A DNA stretch of 64,000 nucleotides, from positions 160,915 to 224,914 of the forward strand of contig NZ_QRDX01000005.1 in NCBI RefSeq assembly GCF_003386195.1. The letters are read 5' to 3'. This DNA comes from Seonamhaeicola aphaedonensis (GTDB taxonomy: Bacteria > Bacteroidota > Bacteroidia > Flavobacteriales > Flavobacteriaceae). The translations under genes were made by a program, and so were the position numbers. Of this stretch, positions 1 through 9,947 are shown in pieces. A model generated the notes under the pieces. That model was not told where the DNA came from. It saw only the letters and a list, made by a program, of their open reading frames with translations, and made no database searches. The stretch's first letter is position 1, and each line of letters opens with the position of its first letter.

Positions 1-1275
1 ATTATGTTCAATAAGGCATATACCCAACAAGCCATTTGTGCGCCCTCCAGAATGAGTACCTTAACAGGTTTGCGTCCAGAAACTTTAGGAATTTATAGCA
101 TTTTTACCCCTTTACGAAAAGTACATAAAGATGTAGTTACTTTACCACAATTGTTCAGACAAAATGGATACAAGACTATTAGTACAGGTAAAGTTTATCA
201 TCATACCATAGATGATAAAGAAAGTTGGACTCAACTGGTGGTAAGACCATCCAAGAGATATTTGAAACCAGAAAGTCTAAAAGCTATTGCAGATTTAAAA
301 TCAGGGGGTAATAAAAATCCTAAAGGACCCGCTTTCGAAGATGCCGATGTTGCAGATGAAGCCTATGTAGATGGAGAAATAGCAAACAATGCTATTAAAA
401 TGTTGAACAAATACAAGGATGATAAATTTTTACTATTCGTAGGTTTTACAAAACCTCATTTGCCTTTTAATGCGCCTAAAAAGTATTGGGATATGCATGA
501 CAAAAGCAAGTTTGACATTCCTTCAAAAGAAAAACCAGAAGGAATGTACAGATTGGCTTTAAGCCAATGGGGCGAGTTAAAAGGATACCATGGTATACCT
601 AAAGAAGACCCTTTAAATGATGATATTACAAGAACACTAATACATGGTTACCATGCCTGTGTAAGTTATATGGATGCTCAAGTGGGTAAGGTGATGCAAA
701 CCTTAGAAGAATTGGACTTACGTAAAAATACCATGATTGTTTTTATGAGCGACCATGGTTATAAAATTGGCGAATATGGGGCATGGTGTAAACACTCTAA
801 TGTAGAAATTGATGTTCGTGTACCTTTAATTATAAGCCGTGAAACCAATGATAAAAATCGTGTAGCTGGCCAAATGTCTAATGCCTTGGTGGAAAATGTA
901 GATATCTTTTCAACGTTAACAGAAATTTGTGGATTAGAGAGTCCTAAATCTGATGGTAAAAGTTTAATCCCGGTATTAAATAATCCTGAAATAAAATGGG
1001 ATGAAATTGCTACAAGTGTGTATGCTAGAGGTAAAAATATTATGGGTTGTACTGCCACAGATGGTAATTGGCGTTATACAGAATGGCGGGATTCTAATAG
1101 CCATGAAATTTTAGGAGCAGAATTATATGAACATAAAAACAGTTTGTTATCTTTTGAAAACCTCTCTGGTAATGAAGGTTATAAAGACGTTGAGGAAAGC
1201 ATGAAAACACTTTTGGAATCACAATTCCCAAGAGATGCTAAACCATTTCCACAAAACGATATTCCCAGAAATTAA
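1..1275 (+). CDS. Sulfatase (S1 family, iduronate-2-sulfatase-like), 5' end cut off by the window
   Basis: Formylglycine-dependent sulfatase expected to remove sulfate esters from algal polysaccharide or its oligosaccharides. The maturation motif CAPSR is encoded from base 37, followed by a TLTG segment; the Cys would become the catalytic formylglycine. Later a DHG metal-binding triplet and a WCKHS segment with the usual Lys-His are visible. In complete family members the CxPSR motif lies about 70-90 residues from the start (C83 and C81 in two others here), so the signal peptide and the first DD metal ligands lie before base 1. The internal ATG at base 4 is therefore not the start. It resembles the sulfatase at 21569 most (shared GYKTISTGK and [14 protein letters not shown] segments). 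The family is clear; the exact sulfate position attacked is not readable. Confidence 0.9.
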   Translation: MMFNKAYTQQAICAPSRMSTLTGLRPETLGIYSIFTPLRKVHKDVVTLPQLFRQNGYKTISTGKVYHHTIDDKESWTQLVVRPSKRYLKPESLKAIADLKSGGNKNPKGPAFEDADVADEAYVDGEIANNAIKMLNKYKDDKFLLFVGFTKPHLPFNAPKKYWDMHDKSKFDIPSKEKPEGMYRLALSQWGELKGYHGIPKEDPLNDDITRTLIHGYHACVSYMDAQVGKVMQTLEELDLRKNTMIVFMSDHGYKIGEYGAWCKHSNVEIDVRVPLIISRETNDKNRVAGQMSNALVENVDIFSTLTEICGLESPKSDGKSLIPVLNNPEIKWDEIATSVYARGKNIMGCTATDGNWRYTEWRDSNSHEILGAELYEHKNSLLSFENLSGNEGYKDVEESMKTLLESQFPRDAKPFPQNDIPRN

Positions 1276-1371
1276 TAAATACAAGAATTCATCATTTACA
1301 AAACAACCACTTAAATATATATGTAGTAGGAATTAGTGTTAAAAAATTTTTGGTTACCCTAATTTAGATTT

Positions 1372-1398
1372 TTGGTTTGGTAGGCTTTCATAATTTTG
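1372..1398 (+). promoter_or_regulatory. Candidate promoter of the GntR regulator gene
   Basis: A TAATTTTG box at 1391-1398 fits the Bacteroidota -7 consensus TAnnTTTG, with TTG at 1372-1374 as a -33 box. The 16-nt spacer is slightly shorter than usual. It would start transcription about 20 bases before the regulator's ATG. Confidence 0.4.
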
Positions 1399-1422
1399 GA
1401 ATGACTAAAAACTATTTAAGCC

Positions 1423-2466
1423 ATGTTAGAACTTATAAAATTAGATACTAACTCTATTGTACCCAAATATTTACAGATTATTAATTCTGTAGTGCGCAAT
1501 GTTTCAAATGGTAACGCTAAGTTTGGAGATCAAGTACCCTCAATAAATAGCCTAAGTAAAGAATTTTATTTATCAAGGGATACTGTAGAGAGAGCATACA
1601 AGGTTTTAAAGAAACGTAAAGTTATAGTTTCTGTACCCGGAAAAGGTACTTACATTGCCAAAACTCAGTTAATCTCAAAATTAAATATATTATTTTTTGT
1701 AAATAAACTAAGCCCTTACAAAACCCAACTTTACAATTCATTTTTAAAAGAAATGGGTGAAAGGTGTCATGTAGATCTTCAAAGTTATCATTCTGATGAA
1801 ACCCTGTTTTTAGAATTAATGGCAAAGTATAAATCGGTGTATGATTATTTTGTAATTATGCCTCATTTTAGAACTGAAAGTTTATCTCATAGAAGTTTTA
1901 CAAAGAAGGTAGAAGCAGTAATAAATGAATTACCTAAGGAAAATTTAATTTTATTAGATAGTAAAAGTTCGCAAATAGAAGGTAACTTTATAGAAGTGTA
2001 TCAAGATTATGAAAATGATATTTTTTCAGCTTTAAGAAGTGCTAAAGATAATATAGCGAACAAGTATAATAAGTTAACTCTAGTTTATCCTAAAACGGCA
2101 TTCTATCCATATCCTAAAGAGATAGTAGATGGCTTCAAGGCTTTTTGTTGTAATTTTTCTTTTGATTTCGAAATAATAGAGGAGATATCAAATGAATTTA
2201 AATTAGAAAACAAAAATTTATACATTACTATAGAAGAGGATGATTTAGTGGCAGTAATGAATCTTGTTAAGAAGAGTAATTATAAATTAGGTGTAGATGT
2301 TGGAGTTATATCTTATAATGATACACCTTTAAAACAAGTTTTAGGTATTACCGTTATTTCATGTGATTTTGAGGCTATGGGAATTCAGGCAGCAAAAATG
2401 ATTACTGAAAATATCAAGGAAAAAGTAAAAGCGCCTTTCTTCTTTATTGATAGAGAGTCTGCTTAG
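1423..2466 (+). CDS. GntR-family transcriptional regulator with sugar-binding-like C-terminal domain
   Basis: Cytoplasmic DNA-binding regulator. Residues ~8-75 form a GntR winged helix-turn-helix (VPKYLQI, then SLSKEFYLSRDTVERAYKVL and the wing GKGTYI). Residues ~85-347 resemble a periplasmic-binding-protein/LacI-type effector domain, ending in the VGVISYNDTPLKQVLGITVIS segment typical of such sensors. Bacteroidota regulators of this layout often control sugar catabolism genes. A clear paralog lies at 31584-32633 on the other strand, so the two bracket the polysaccharide locus. The effector is not known; a monosaccharide or derivative released from the polymer is the natural guess. Confidence 0.85.
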   Translation: MLELIKLDTNSIVPKYLQIINSVVRNVSNGNAKFGDQVPSINSLSKEFYLSRDTVERAYKVLKKRKVIVSVPGKGTYIAKTQLISKLNILFFVNKLSPYKTQLYNSFLKEMGERCHVDLQSYHSDETLFLELMAKYKSVYDYFVIMPHFRTESLSHRSFTKKVEAVINELPKENLILLDSKSSQIEGNFIEVYQDYENDIFSALRSAKDNIANKYNKLTLVYPKTAFYPYPKEIVDGFKAFCCNFSFDFEIIEEISNEFKLENKNLYITIEEDDLVAVMNLVKKSNYKLGVDVGVISYNDTPLKQVLGITVISCDFEAMGIQAAKMITENIKEKVKAPFFFIDRESA

Positions 2467-2486
2467 AATTTGGTTGTTTTGTTAGC

Positions 2487-2512
2487 AAAGGGAAGCTTTA
2501 GGGCTTCCCTTT
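2487..2512 (+). terminator. Rho-independent terminator after the GntR gene
   Basis: A 10-bp perfect stem (arm AAAGGGAAGC at 2487-2496, its complement at 2503-2512) with a 6-nt loop, followed by TTTTATTT. It begins 20 bases after the stop codon. Confidence 0.85.
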
Positions 2513-2690
2513 TTATTTAAACTTTTTTTGATTTAAAGTTTTATAGACAACAAAATATTAACCATAATTAATGTTATAATATTGAGGTAGTATTTTTATA
2601 ATATAACACTTGACCTATTCATTTTGAGAATAAATTATCGATAACTCTAAAACATTTTTTAACTTGTGCTTTAGGTTATCAGAGTTACTA

Positions 2691-5600
2691 ATGAGGCATA
2701 GCATATTTTATTTTTTTTTATTATTTCAGATTGGTTTTTTACAATCTCAGGTTGGTGATTTTAATTTTAAAAATTTCAATCTATCTGATGGTTTATCCAG
2801 TAGTACCGTAAATTATATAAAGCAAGATAAACTTGGGCAAATATGGTTAGCTACAAATAACGGTCTTAATAAATTTAATGGAGAGGAATTTGTTGTCTAT
2901 AGAAATTTACCTGAGGATAAATCAACAATAAGTAGTAACAATGTACATAACATCCTAGAAGATAAAGATGGAAATTTATGGATAGGAACTTTCAACGGTT
3001 TAAACAAATACGAACCTCAAAAAGATCAATTTAAAAGATATTTCAAAACTTCTGATAAAAACTCCTTAAGTGGTAATAGAATTTTTGCAAGTTTCGAAAT
3101 GAAAAATGGAAATATATGGTTTGGAACAGAAGATGGTATTTCCATTTATACAAAGAAACATGACAGTTTTATAAGATTTCTAAAAAACAGTAAAAAACCT
3201 ACACTGATATTAGATATACATGTTGACAAGAAAAATACCGTTTGGTTGGCTACTTTTAATGGCATCATAGAAGTAAGCAGGAGTAAGGAAGGACAATTTA
3301 ATCACCAAACATACCGTCCAAGGAATTTGAATAAGCGGTTTTTTATTTACAAAATATTAGAAGTAGAACCAGATGTCTTAGCACTAGCTACAAAGTATCA
3401 CGGATTTTTACTATTCAATAAAAAAACAAAACAATTTAGTTCTCCTGAGGAATTTGATTTTTTTAAAAATATAGAGATTAAAGATTTGTATAAAGATGAG
3501 AGTGAAAACCTTTGGTTAGCGACAACAACAGGGCTTTTCATCGTAGCACCATCAAAAGAAATAACTACTGTTAATAGCAGTATTTACGAAGATATTGGAA
3601 GTGTAAAAAACCATTTTAAAAAAATATATAAAGATAATAATGGTTCCATTTGGTTAGGTACTCAAGATGTTGGAGTGATGACATGGCACAAAGCCAATCA
3701 GAATTTTAGAAGATTTAAAAATTCTAGTACCTATAATAATATTGCTAATTGTATAGTTTCTGATGACGAAAAAAATATTTACTATGGTACTGAGGGTGGA
3801 GATTTAAATAAAATAGATAGTAGTGGTATCGTAACAAAACTTTTTGATGTTCAAAATAAAACAAAAACGACAGTTTATCCTATCAAGACTTTATATAGAG
3901 ATGGGAATTTACTCTGGATTGGCGCCATGAAAAATGGTATTAAGATTTATGATTTACAATCACAAAGAGAGTACGAAAATTATCTTTCTTCTGAGTTAAT
4001 AAATTTTTTAAAAGACGTATCTGTATTAGATATTAAAAAGGGTTTTGGTAATAATATTTGGATAGCAACCATAGGGAGAGGTTTGATTAAATACAATACT
4101 AAACAAAAAAAAATGAGGGCTTTTAACTCACGTCACTTAAAAAGCAGTTACGTTAAAGTCATTCATAAAGACAAAAGAAATTTAATTGTTGTTGGTTCCG
4201 ACCACTTGAGCTTTTTAGAAGCAGAAAAGAAAGAAAATTTTAAAATATCAAATTATCCAAGTATAGTAGATTCCAGTAGATTAGATATAGTTTCATTGCA
4301 TAAAGATACAAGAGGAATAGTCTGGGTAGGTTCAAGAACAAGAGGACTTTTTAAATTTACAAAAGATAAGAAATATGAAAGTGTAATTGTTTCCGCTAAA
4401 AATAGAATTTTTACAGTCAACGCAATTTTAGAGAGCAATAAAGGATTACTTTGGTTAAGTACAGATAAAGGTATTGTAGAGTATAATCCTGTAAGGCAAG
4501 AAAGTATAATTTATAACCAACAAACACTAGCTCAGGATAACGATTTTAGAGTAAATGCAGCTCTCAAAGAAAACAATCAATTATATTTTGGAGCAAAGCA
4601 AGGCATAATAACTTTTGAACCGGATAATATTGTTACATTAAAAAATACACCACGGGTAATATTGTCTTATCTTAAAATAAAAAACAATGAAATTGATGCT
4701 TTAAATAAAAATGAAACCATATTAAAAAACTTAAACTATTCAAAGGAAATTGTTTTGCCGTACAATAATGCTAGTTTTTCTATAAATTATGCTTTCCCCA
4801 ATTACATCAACCCCAATAATAATCAATACGCCTATAGGCTCAAAGGTTTAGATAATAACTGGTTATATACTAAACAAACCGAAGCATTTTATACCCTGCA
4901 AAATGCAGGTACTTATACTTTTCAGGTCAAAGCTGCCGGTTATGATGGTGTTTGGAATAATAAAATAACTGAGCTTGACATAACAATACAACCTGCCCCT
5001 TGGCTTACGTGGTGGGCTTATCTTATTTATTTTGTTTTAACGTTTGGTTTATTCTTTAGTATTTCTTGGATATTACAATCTAAATCAAGACTGAGGCAAA
5101 AACTAGAGTTTGAGTTTGCCGAAAAGAAAAGAACGGAAGAGTTAAATAAAGCTAAACTGCAATTCTTTACGAACATTTCGCATGAATTTAGAACACCTTT
5201 AACACTCATTTTAGGACCACTTCAAAATATATTAGATAATTATAATGGGTCTAATGTGATTTATAAAAAATTAAAAATTATTGAAGGGAGTGCTAATCAT
5301 CTATTGAGGCTCATTAATAGATTGATGGATTTTAGGAAACTTGAAAGTAATCAATTAAAATTGGAAGTGGCAGAAGGAAATATAGTAAAGTTTTTACAAG
5401 AAATATTTTTATCGTTTTCAGAGCACGCCAAAAATGGTCATTATAACTATGAGTTTCACACCTCTGAAGATGAAATTTTTGTGTATTACGACAGATATAA
5501 ATTAGAAAGGGTTTTTTACAATTTAATATCGAATGCTTTTAAGTTTACCAAAGCAGGAGGGGATATCAGTGTTCATGTTTTAAAAGATGACATTAATCTG

Positions 5601-6728
5601 ATTGTAGAGGTTAAAGACTCCGGAATTGGTATCCCAGAGGAACATCTTGATAAGATTTTTGATCGCTTTTTTGAAGTGTCTAAAAATAACCAAATAGAAG
5701 AATTCAAGAAAGGTACTGGAATTGGGCTCTCTATAGCTAGTAATATTGTTAAGTTACATCAAGGAGAGATATTTGCTAAGAATTTACAGACTCAAGGCTC
5801 TGTATTTACTGTTAAGTTAAAATTAGGTAAAGAACATTTATCTGAAAGTGATATAATAGGAAATTTCAAAATGAGTGATGATGTCTCTCAATATGCTGCC
5901 CAGATTAATGTTAAGGATATTGAGTTAACTAGTAACCCAGAAGATTTGCTTAGAGAAAACAGAAAGTATACAATTCTTGTTGCTGAAGATAATGCAGTGT
6001 TAAGATCCTTTATCAAAGAGATTTTAAAACCAAATTACAATATCATTCAAGCAGAAAATGGAAAAGAAGCATTAGAAAAAGCATTAAAACATTTACCAGA
6101 CTTGATAATTAGCGATGTAATCATGCCAAAAATGGTAGGTACAGAACTCTGCTCTAAAATAAAAACAACTTTGGCAACAAGCCACATTCCCGTCATTCTT
6201 TTAACATCTAGATCGTCTTTGGTTTATAAATTTGAAGGTTTAGAAAGTGGTGCAGATGATTATATTAGTAAGCCTTTTAACTTAAAGGAATTTAATCTCA
6301 GAATTCATAATATATTAGAATCGAAGCAGCGATTAAAAGATAAGTTTACCTCTGGTAATGATTTTACCTCGATAGATGTGTCTCTAACATCACTTGATGA
6401 ACAACTATTAAAAAAGGCTTTTAAAGTTGTAAAGGATAATCTATCGAATCAGGACTTTAATGTAACTCAGTTTTCTGAGGATTTGGGTGTTAGTCGTTCC
6501 ATGCTTTTTAATAAAATAAGGGCTTGGACTAATTCTACTCCTAATGAATTCATACAGGAAATAAGGTTAAATCATGCCGCCAAATTATTAGAGCTTAATA
6601 AATTAAACATCTCTGAGGTTTCATACCAAGTAGGATTTAAAAGGTCTAAGTATTTTAGTCAATGTTTTCAAAAAAAATATGGGGTAACACCATCGGAGTA
6701 TCAAGAAAAGCTTACAGTTAGTAACTAA
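2691..6728 (+). CDS. Hybrid two-component system sensor/regulator (HTCS)
   Basis: One-protein signal system that senses an oligosaccharide in the periplasm and activates polysaccharide utilization genes. Order (1345 aa): signal peptide ~1-20; two-component propeller repeats ~25-660 with recurrent W(I/L)(G/A)T blade motifs; Y_Y_Y domain ~682-769; membrane helix ~771-795; histidine kinase with H831 in SHEFRTP; ATPase domain with N box near 944 and DSGIGIP near 975; receiver domain with phospho-acceptor D1142 in ISDVIMPK; AraC-type helix-turn-helix ~1223-1343. The ATG at 2691 gives a proper signal peptide (MRHSIFYFFLLFQ), whereas an upstream TTG at 2664 adds nine residues that spoil it. It is the likely activator of the gene train that begins 163 bases downstream. 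Confidence 0.95.
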   Translation: MRHSIFYFFLLFQIGFLQSQVGDFNFKNFNLSDGLSSSTVNYIKQDKLGQIWLATNNGLNKFNGEEFVVYRNLPEDKSTISSNNVHNILEDKDGNLWIGTFNGLNKYEPQKDQFKRYFKTSDKNSLSGNRIFASFEMKNGNIWFGTEDGISIYTKKHDSFIRFLKNSKKPTLILDIHVDKKNTVWLATFNGIIEVSRSKEGQFNHQTYRPRNLNKRFFIYKILEVEPDVLALATKYHGFLLFNKKTKQFSSPEEFDFFKNIEIKDLYKDESENLWLATTTGLFIVAPSKEITTVNSSIYEDIGSVKNHFKKIYKDNNGSIWLGTQDVGVMTWHKANQNFRRFKNSSTYNNIANCIVSDDEKNIYYGTEGGDLNKIDSSGIVTKLFDVQNKTKTTVYPIKTLYRDGNLLWIGAMKNGIKIYDLQSQREYENYLSSELINFLKDVSVLDIKKGFGNNIWIATIGRGLIKYNTKQKKMRAFNSRHLKSSYVKVIHKDKRNLIVVGSDHLSFLEAEKKENFKISNYPSIVDSSRLDIVSLHKDTRGIVWVGSRTRGLFKFTKDKKYESVIVSAKNRIFTVNAILESNKGLLWLSTDKGIVEYNPVRQESIIYNQQTLAQDNDFRVNAALKENNQLYFGAKQGIITFEPDNIVTLKNTPRVILSYLKIKNNEIDALNKNETILKNLNYSKEIVLPYNNASFSINYAFPNYINPNNNQYAYRLKGLDNNWLYTKQTEAFYTLQNAGTYTFQVKAAGYDGVWNNKITELDITIQPAPWLTWWAYLIYFVLTFGLFFSISWILQSKSRLRQKLEFEFAEKKRTEELNKAKLQFFTNISHEFRTPLTLILGPLQNILDNYNGSNVIYKKLKIIEGSANHLLRLINRLMDFRKLESNQLKLEVAEGNIVKFLQEIFLSFSEHAKNGHYNYEFHTSEDEIFVYYDRYKLERVFYNLISNAFKFTKAGGDISVHVLKDDINLIVEVKDSGIGIPEEHLDKIFDRFFEVSKNNQIEEFKKGTGIGLSIASNIVKLHQGEIFAKNLQTQGSVFTVKLKLGKEHLSESDIIGNFKMSDDVSQYAAQINVKDIELTSNPEDLLRENRKYTILVAEDNAVLRSFIKEILKPNYNIIQAENGKEALEKALKHLPDLIISDVIMPKMVGTELCSKIKTTLATSHIPVILLTSRSSLVYKFEGLESGADDYISKPFNLKEFNLRIHNILESKQRLKDKFTSGNDFTSIDVSLTSLDEQLLKKAFKVVKDNLSNQDFNVTQFSEDLGVSRSMLFNKIRAWTNSTPNEFIQEIRLNHAAKLLELNKLNISEVSYQVGFKRSKYFSQCFQKKYGVTPSEYQEKLTVSN

Positions 6729-6814
6729 AGTATTATCTTATTTAACTATTTTATTTTAGTCGTTCTCAGTGAGTAAATAAGGAAGTATTGTTCTAATTAA
6801 AACACGTGATGGTG

Positions 6815-6829
6815 CAGGACACTACAGGA
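6815..6829 (+). promoter_or_regulatory. Direct repeat CAGGA, one helical turn apart, upstream of the main operon
   Basis: CAGGA occurs at 6815-6819 and 6825-6829, exactly 10 bases apart. AraC-type output domains of HTCS proteins bind direct repeats on one DNA face. The site lies 23 bases before a TATGTTTG box (6852-6859). The role is inferred from position only. Confidence 0.3.
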
Positions 6830-6851
6830 TTATTTTATCTTTATTTAAAGT

Positions 6852-6859
6852 TATGTTTG
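6852..6859 (+). promoter_or_regulatory. Candidate -7 box of the polysaccharide-degradation operon
   Basis: TATGTTTG matches TAnnTTTG and lies 33 bases before the first ATG of the gene train. No TTG -33 box is seen 17-23 bases upstream, as expected if an activator is needed. Confidence 0.4.
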
Positions 6860-6891
6860 TTTCTAAAACAATCCTTTATTTTACATAACCA

Positions 6892-9800
6892 ATGAGAACT
6901 ATTTTTTCTATTCTTTCGCTGGCGTTTTTAATGCTGGCTTCTTGTGATAATCAAGAAAAAACAACAAGTGCAAATTTCAACAATGATTGGCTTTTTATCT
7001 TAGATGAAGACCAAGAAGAGTTTTCCAAGGAAGAACTGGATGATAGTTCATGGACTAATCTTGATTTGCCTCATGATTGGTCTTTCGAAAAAGGGGTGCG
7101 CAAAGGAGGCGACCAAGGTCAAGGTGGTGGTTATCATGATGGCGGTATTGGTTGGTATCGTAAATACTTCAATGTTGCAAAAGAAAGCTTATCTAAAACT
7201 ACCTACATCAATTTTGATGGGGTGTATATGAACAGTGAAGTTTGGGTAAATGGTAATCCTCTGGGTAAAAGACCTTATGGTTACATTAGTTTTAGATATG
7301 ACATTTCAAAATATTTAAAAGCAGGAAAAAATACCATTGCTGTTCGTGTAGATAATAGTTTAGAACCGTCTGCAAGATGGTATCACCCTTGTGGTATTTA
7401 CGCAGGCGTATCTTTAATTGAAAAGAACCAAACACATATTGAGCCCAATAGTATTTTCATAACTATGCCTAGTATAGCAGAGGACAAAGCTTCTGTAAAT
7501 GTGAAGCTTAATGTTGTAAATGCATCTAATAATTTAGAGAGTAAAATTACAATTATAGCGCCTGATGGTACGGTTTTAACATCTGCAAAAAGTGGAGTTG
7601 AAGCATCAAAATCAAAAATAAATTTAGAGGTTGAAACTCCTAAGTTGTGGAGTCCAGAATCACCAAACTTGTACAAAGCAATAACTCAAATTCTTGATGG
7701 TGAAGAAATCTTAGATGAAAAAACTACTGTTTTCGGATTTAAAACCGTGGAGTGGAAAACCGAAACAGGCTTTTGGTTAAATGGTGAAAATGTGAAACTA
7801 AAAGGCGTTTGCGAACACTGGGAAGGTGGTCCTGTTGGAGGTGCATGGACGAAGCCTATGTTACGTTGGAAGTTGGAGTTACTTAAAGGGATGGGTATTA
7901 ATGCTATTCGACCGTCTCATAATCCAGCACCACCTATGTTTTATGATATCTGTGATGAAATTGGCCTGTTGGTCATGGATGAAATTTTTGATGGTTGGCA
8001 TAAAAAAGCACCAGAAGATTACGGAAAACAAGCCTTTGACGAATGGTGGCAAGCTGATGTAAAAGAATGGATTACCAGAGACCGCAACCACCCGAGTATT
8101 TTTGTGTGGAGTTTAGGGAATGAGACTCATAGCGATGTGGCACCAGAATTAGTGAGCTTTGGAAAAAGTTTAGACCCAACCCGTTTGTTTACCTCAGGAG
8201 CAGGAAATCCAGAAGATATGGATATTCAAGGTGTTAATGGTGGTTCTGAAACAAAAGCGTTTATAGAAAATAATAAACTAACCAAACCTTTTATTTCTAC
8301 CGAGGCGCCTCACACTTGGCAAACCAGAGGCTATTATAGAACACAAACTTGGTGGCGTGATAATGAACTACCAGGAACCTACGAATTGCCGAACTTAACA
8401 GAAAAGGAAATTTTCTTTTATGAAGGCTTAAATCCCAAAGATTGGAAGAACAGAAAACAGCGCTACAATTCGTCTTATGATAATGCAACGGTGCGGGTTT
8501 CAGCAAGAAAATATTGGGAAGTTATGCGCGATACCCCATGGCATAGTGGTCATTTCCGTTGGACAGGTTTTGATTATTACGGAGAAGCTGGTTTAGTTCA
8601 TGGTGGTTTGCCTTTTAATTTATTTATGGGAGGTGCTCTTGATGTGGCTGGTTTTGAAAAAGACCTATACTATTTCTATCAAAGTCAATGGACCCAAGAA
8701 CCCATGATTCACATGCTACCGCATTGGACGCACCCAAGAATGGAAAAAGGAACGGTCATTCCAGTTTGGGTCTATTCGAATACTGATGAGGTAGAACTCT
8801 TTTTAAACGGGAAATCTTTAGGGAAAGACAAACCAGGAACCGTTTGGAATGAGATGCAATGCGAGTGGTTAGTGCCTTACGAAGAAGGCACTATTGAAGC
8901 CGTTGGATATATTGATGGCAAAGAAGTGAATAGAACGTCTTTTTCAACAGCACAACAACCGTCCACTTTACAAAATACAGTGACTAAATTAGACGCAGAA
9001 GGCGATTTTAGAGCGAGTTATATACTAACTTCAGAAGGAATGGATGCCAATGGTAATTTAAATCCTTATGCAGAAAATAGGGTGTATTATAATATTGTTG
9101 GTGATGTGGATAAAGTGTCTATGGAAAACGGAAATCCTATAGACCCAACCAGCAGAACAAAATCGGATTATAGAAGTATGTTTTTTGGGAAAACCAGATT
9201 ATTTTTAGAAGAAGGTCAAAATGCAAAAGAGGCTTCTGTAATTGTAGGTTCTATTTTAGGGGATAAAGCCTTATATGTCTCTGATGACATTACTATTGAT
9301 GTACAATCTGTGTCGTTATTTGGAAATAATGCTTCCAATGATTTTGAAGTGCTTTACACGATAGATGGCAAAAACCCAGAAACGGATGGTATAGCTTACG
9401 CGGAACCTTTTAAAGTTGAAGACGGTACTACTGTAAAAGCTATCGTAAAACAAAACGGAGTTCTTGTTTTAACTATGGAAGAAACATTCGGTAAAAACGA
9501 AGGTCTTTTCTGGGGAGATGAACATTCCGCAGATATGTGGATTGGTAGAGGCGTTAATATTTCTGCTGAAGATGGTGCCTTAACAGGATCAGCTAAACCG
9601 AGTAGAAATGCACATCGTTTTAAGGGTTCTGGTTTTGTAGATTTTAAAGGTGGTGAAGGTTCCATTACATGGTATCAAGAAAATGATGGTGAACGCGGAG
9701 ATTACAGTATTCGTTTTAGATACATGCACAACAATGAAGGCAAACTATATCCTATGAAGTTGTATGTAAATGACGAGTATGTTCGAGATATGGAGTTTCC

Positions 9801-9933
9801 TGCAACAGGCGGTTGGGAAAAGGAATGGAAGTTTGTACCGGCTATTATTGTACTAAAATCTGGAGCGAACAATATAAAGTTAGTTACCAAAGGGGAAAGT
9901 GGCCCTTATATTGATGAGTTGTTCATTGACTAG
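6892..9933 (+). CDS. Glycoside hydrolase family 2 lipoprotein (beta-galactosidase/beta-glucuronidase type)
   Basis: Exo-acting retaining glycosidase, expected in the periplasm or on the outer membrane, that would remove a terminal beta-linked sugar from oligosaccharides. Lipobox LASC puts the lipidated Cys at residue 18. GH2 jelly-roll ~25-190, Ig-like domain ~195-290, TIM barrel ~295-600 with acid/base E411 in WSLGNETHSD and nucleophile E471 in FISTEAP. The C-terminal part (to 1013) contains a chitobiase/hexosaminidase-C-like segment (VLYTIDGKNPETDG) and a last ~100 residues that look like a beta-sandwich carbohydrate-binding module. First gene of the operon; the next gene starts 14 bases after its stop. 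Family certain; the exact sugar is open. Confidence 0.9.
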   Translation: MRTIFSILSLAFLMLASCDNQEKTTSANFNNDWLFILDEDQEEFSKEELDDSSWTNLDLPHDWSFEKGVRKGGDQGQGGGYHDGGIGWYRKYFNVAKESLSKTTYINFDGVYMNSEVWVNGNPLGKRPYGYISFRYDISKYLKAGKNTIAVRVDNSLEPSARWYHPCGIYAGVSLIEKNQTHIEPNSIFITMPSIAEDKASVNVKLNVVNASNNLESKITIIAPDGTVLTSAKSGVEASKSKINLEVETPKLWSPESPNLYKAITQILDGEEILDEKTTVFGFKTVEWKTETGFWLNGENVKLKGVCEHWEGGPVGGAWTKPMLRWKLELLKGMGINAIRPSHNPAPPMFYDICDEIGLLVMDEIFDGWHKKAPEDYGKQAFDEWWQADVKEWITRDRNHPSIFVWSLGNETHSDVAPELVSFGKSLDPTRLFTSGAGNPEDMDIQGVNGGSETKAFIENNKLTKPFISTEAPHTWQTRGYYRTQTWWRDNELPGTYELPNLTEKEIFFYEGLNPKDWKNRKQRYNSSYDNATVRVSARKYWEVMRDTPWHSGHFRWTGFDYYGEAGLVHGGLPFNLFMGGALDVAGFEKDLYYFYQSQWTQEPMIHMLPHWTHPRMEKGTVIPVWVYSNTDEVELFLNGKSLGKDKPGTVWNEMQCEWLVPYEEGTIEAVGYIDGKEVNRTSFSTAQQPSTLQNTVTKLDAEGDFRASYILTSEGMDANGNLNPYAENRVYYNIVGDVDKVSMENGNPIDPTSRTKSDYRSMFFGKTRLFLEEGQNAKEASVIVGSILGDKALYVSDDITIDVQSVSLFGNNASNDFEVLYTIDGKNPETDGIAYAEPFKVEDGTTVKAIVKQNGVLVLTMEETFGKNEGLFWGDEHSADMWIGRGVNISAEDGALTGSAKPSRNAHRFKGSGFVDFKGGEGSITWYQENDGERGDYSIRFRYMHNNEGKLYPMKLYVNDEYVRDMEFPATGGWEKEWKFVPAIIVLKSGANNIKLVTKGESGPYIDELFID

Positions 9934-9947
9934 AGAGTATTTATATA

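Noticed and set aside
759-1058. Reading frame on the - strand within the first sulfatase
   Set aside because: Shadow of the sulfatase frame with no start region or recognisable domain.
2664-2690. Upstream TTG start for the HTCS gene
   Set aside because: It adds nine residues before a perfect signal peptide that begins at the ATG at 2691.
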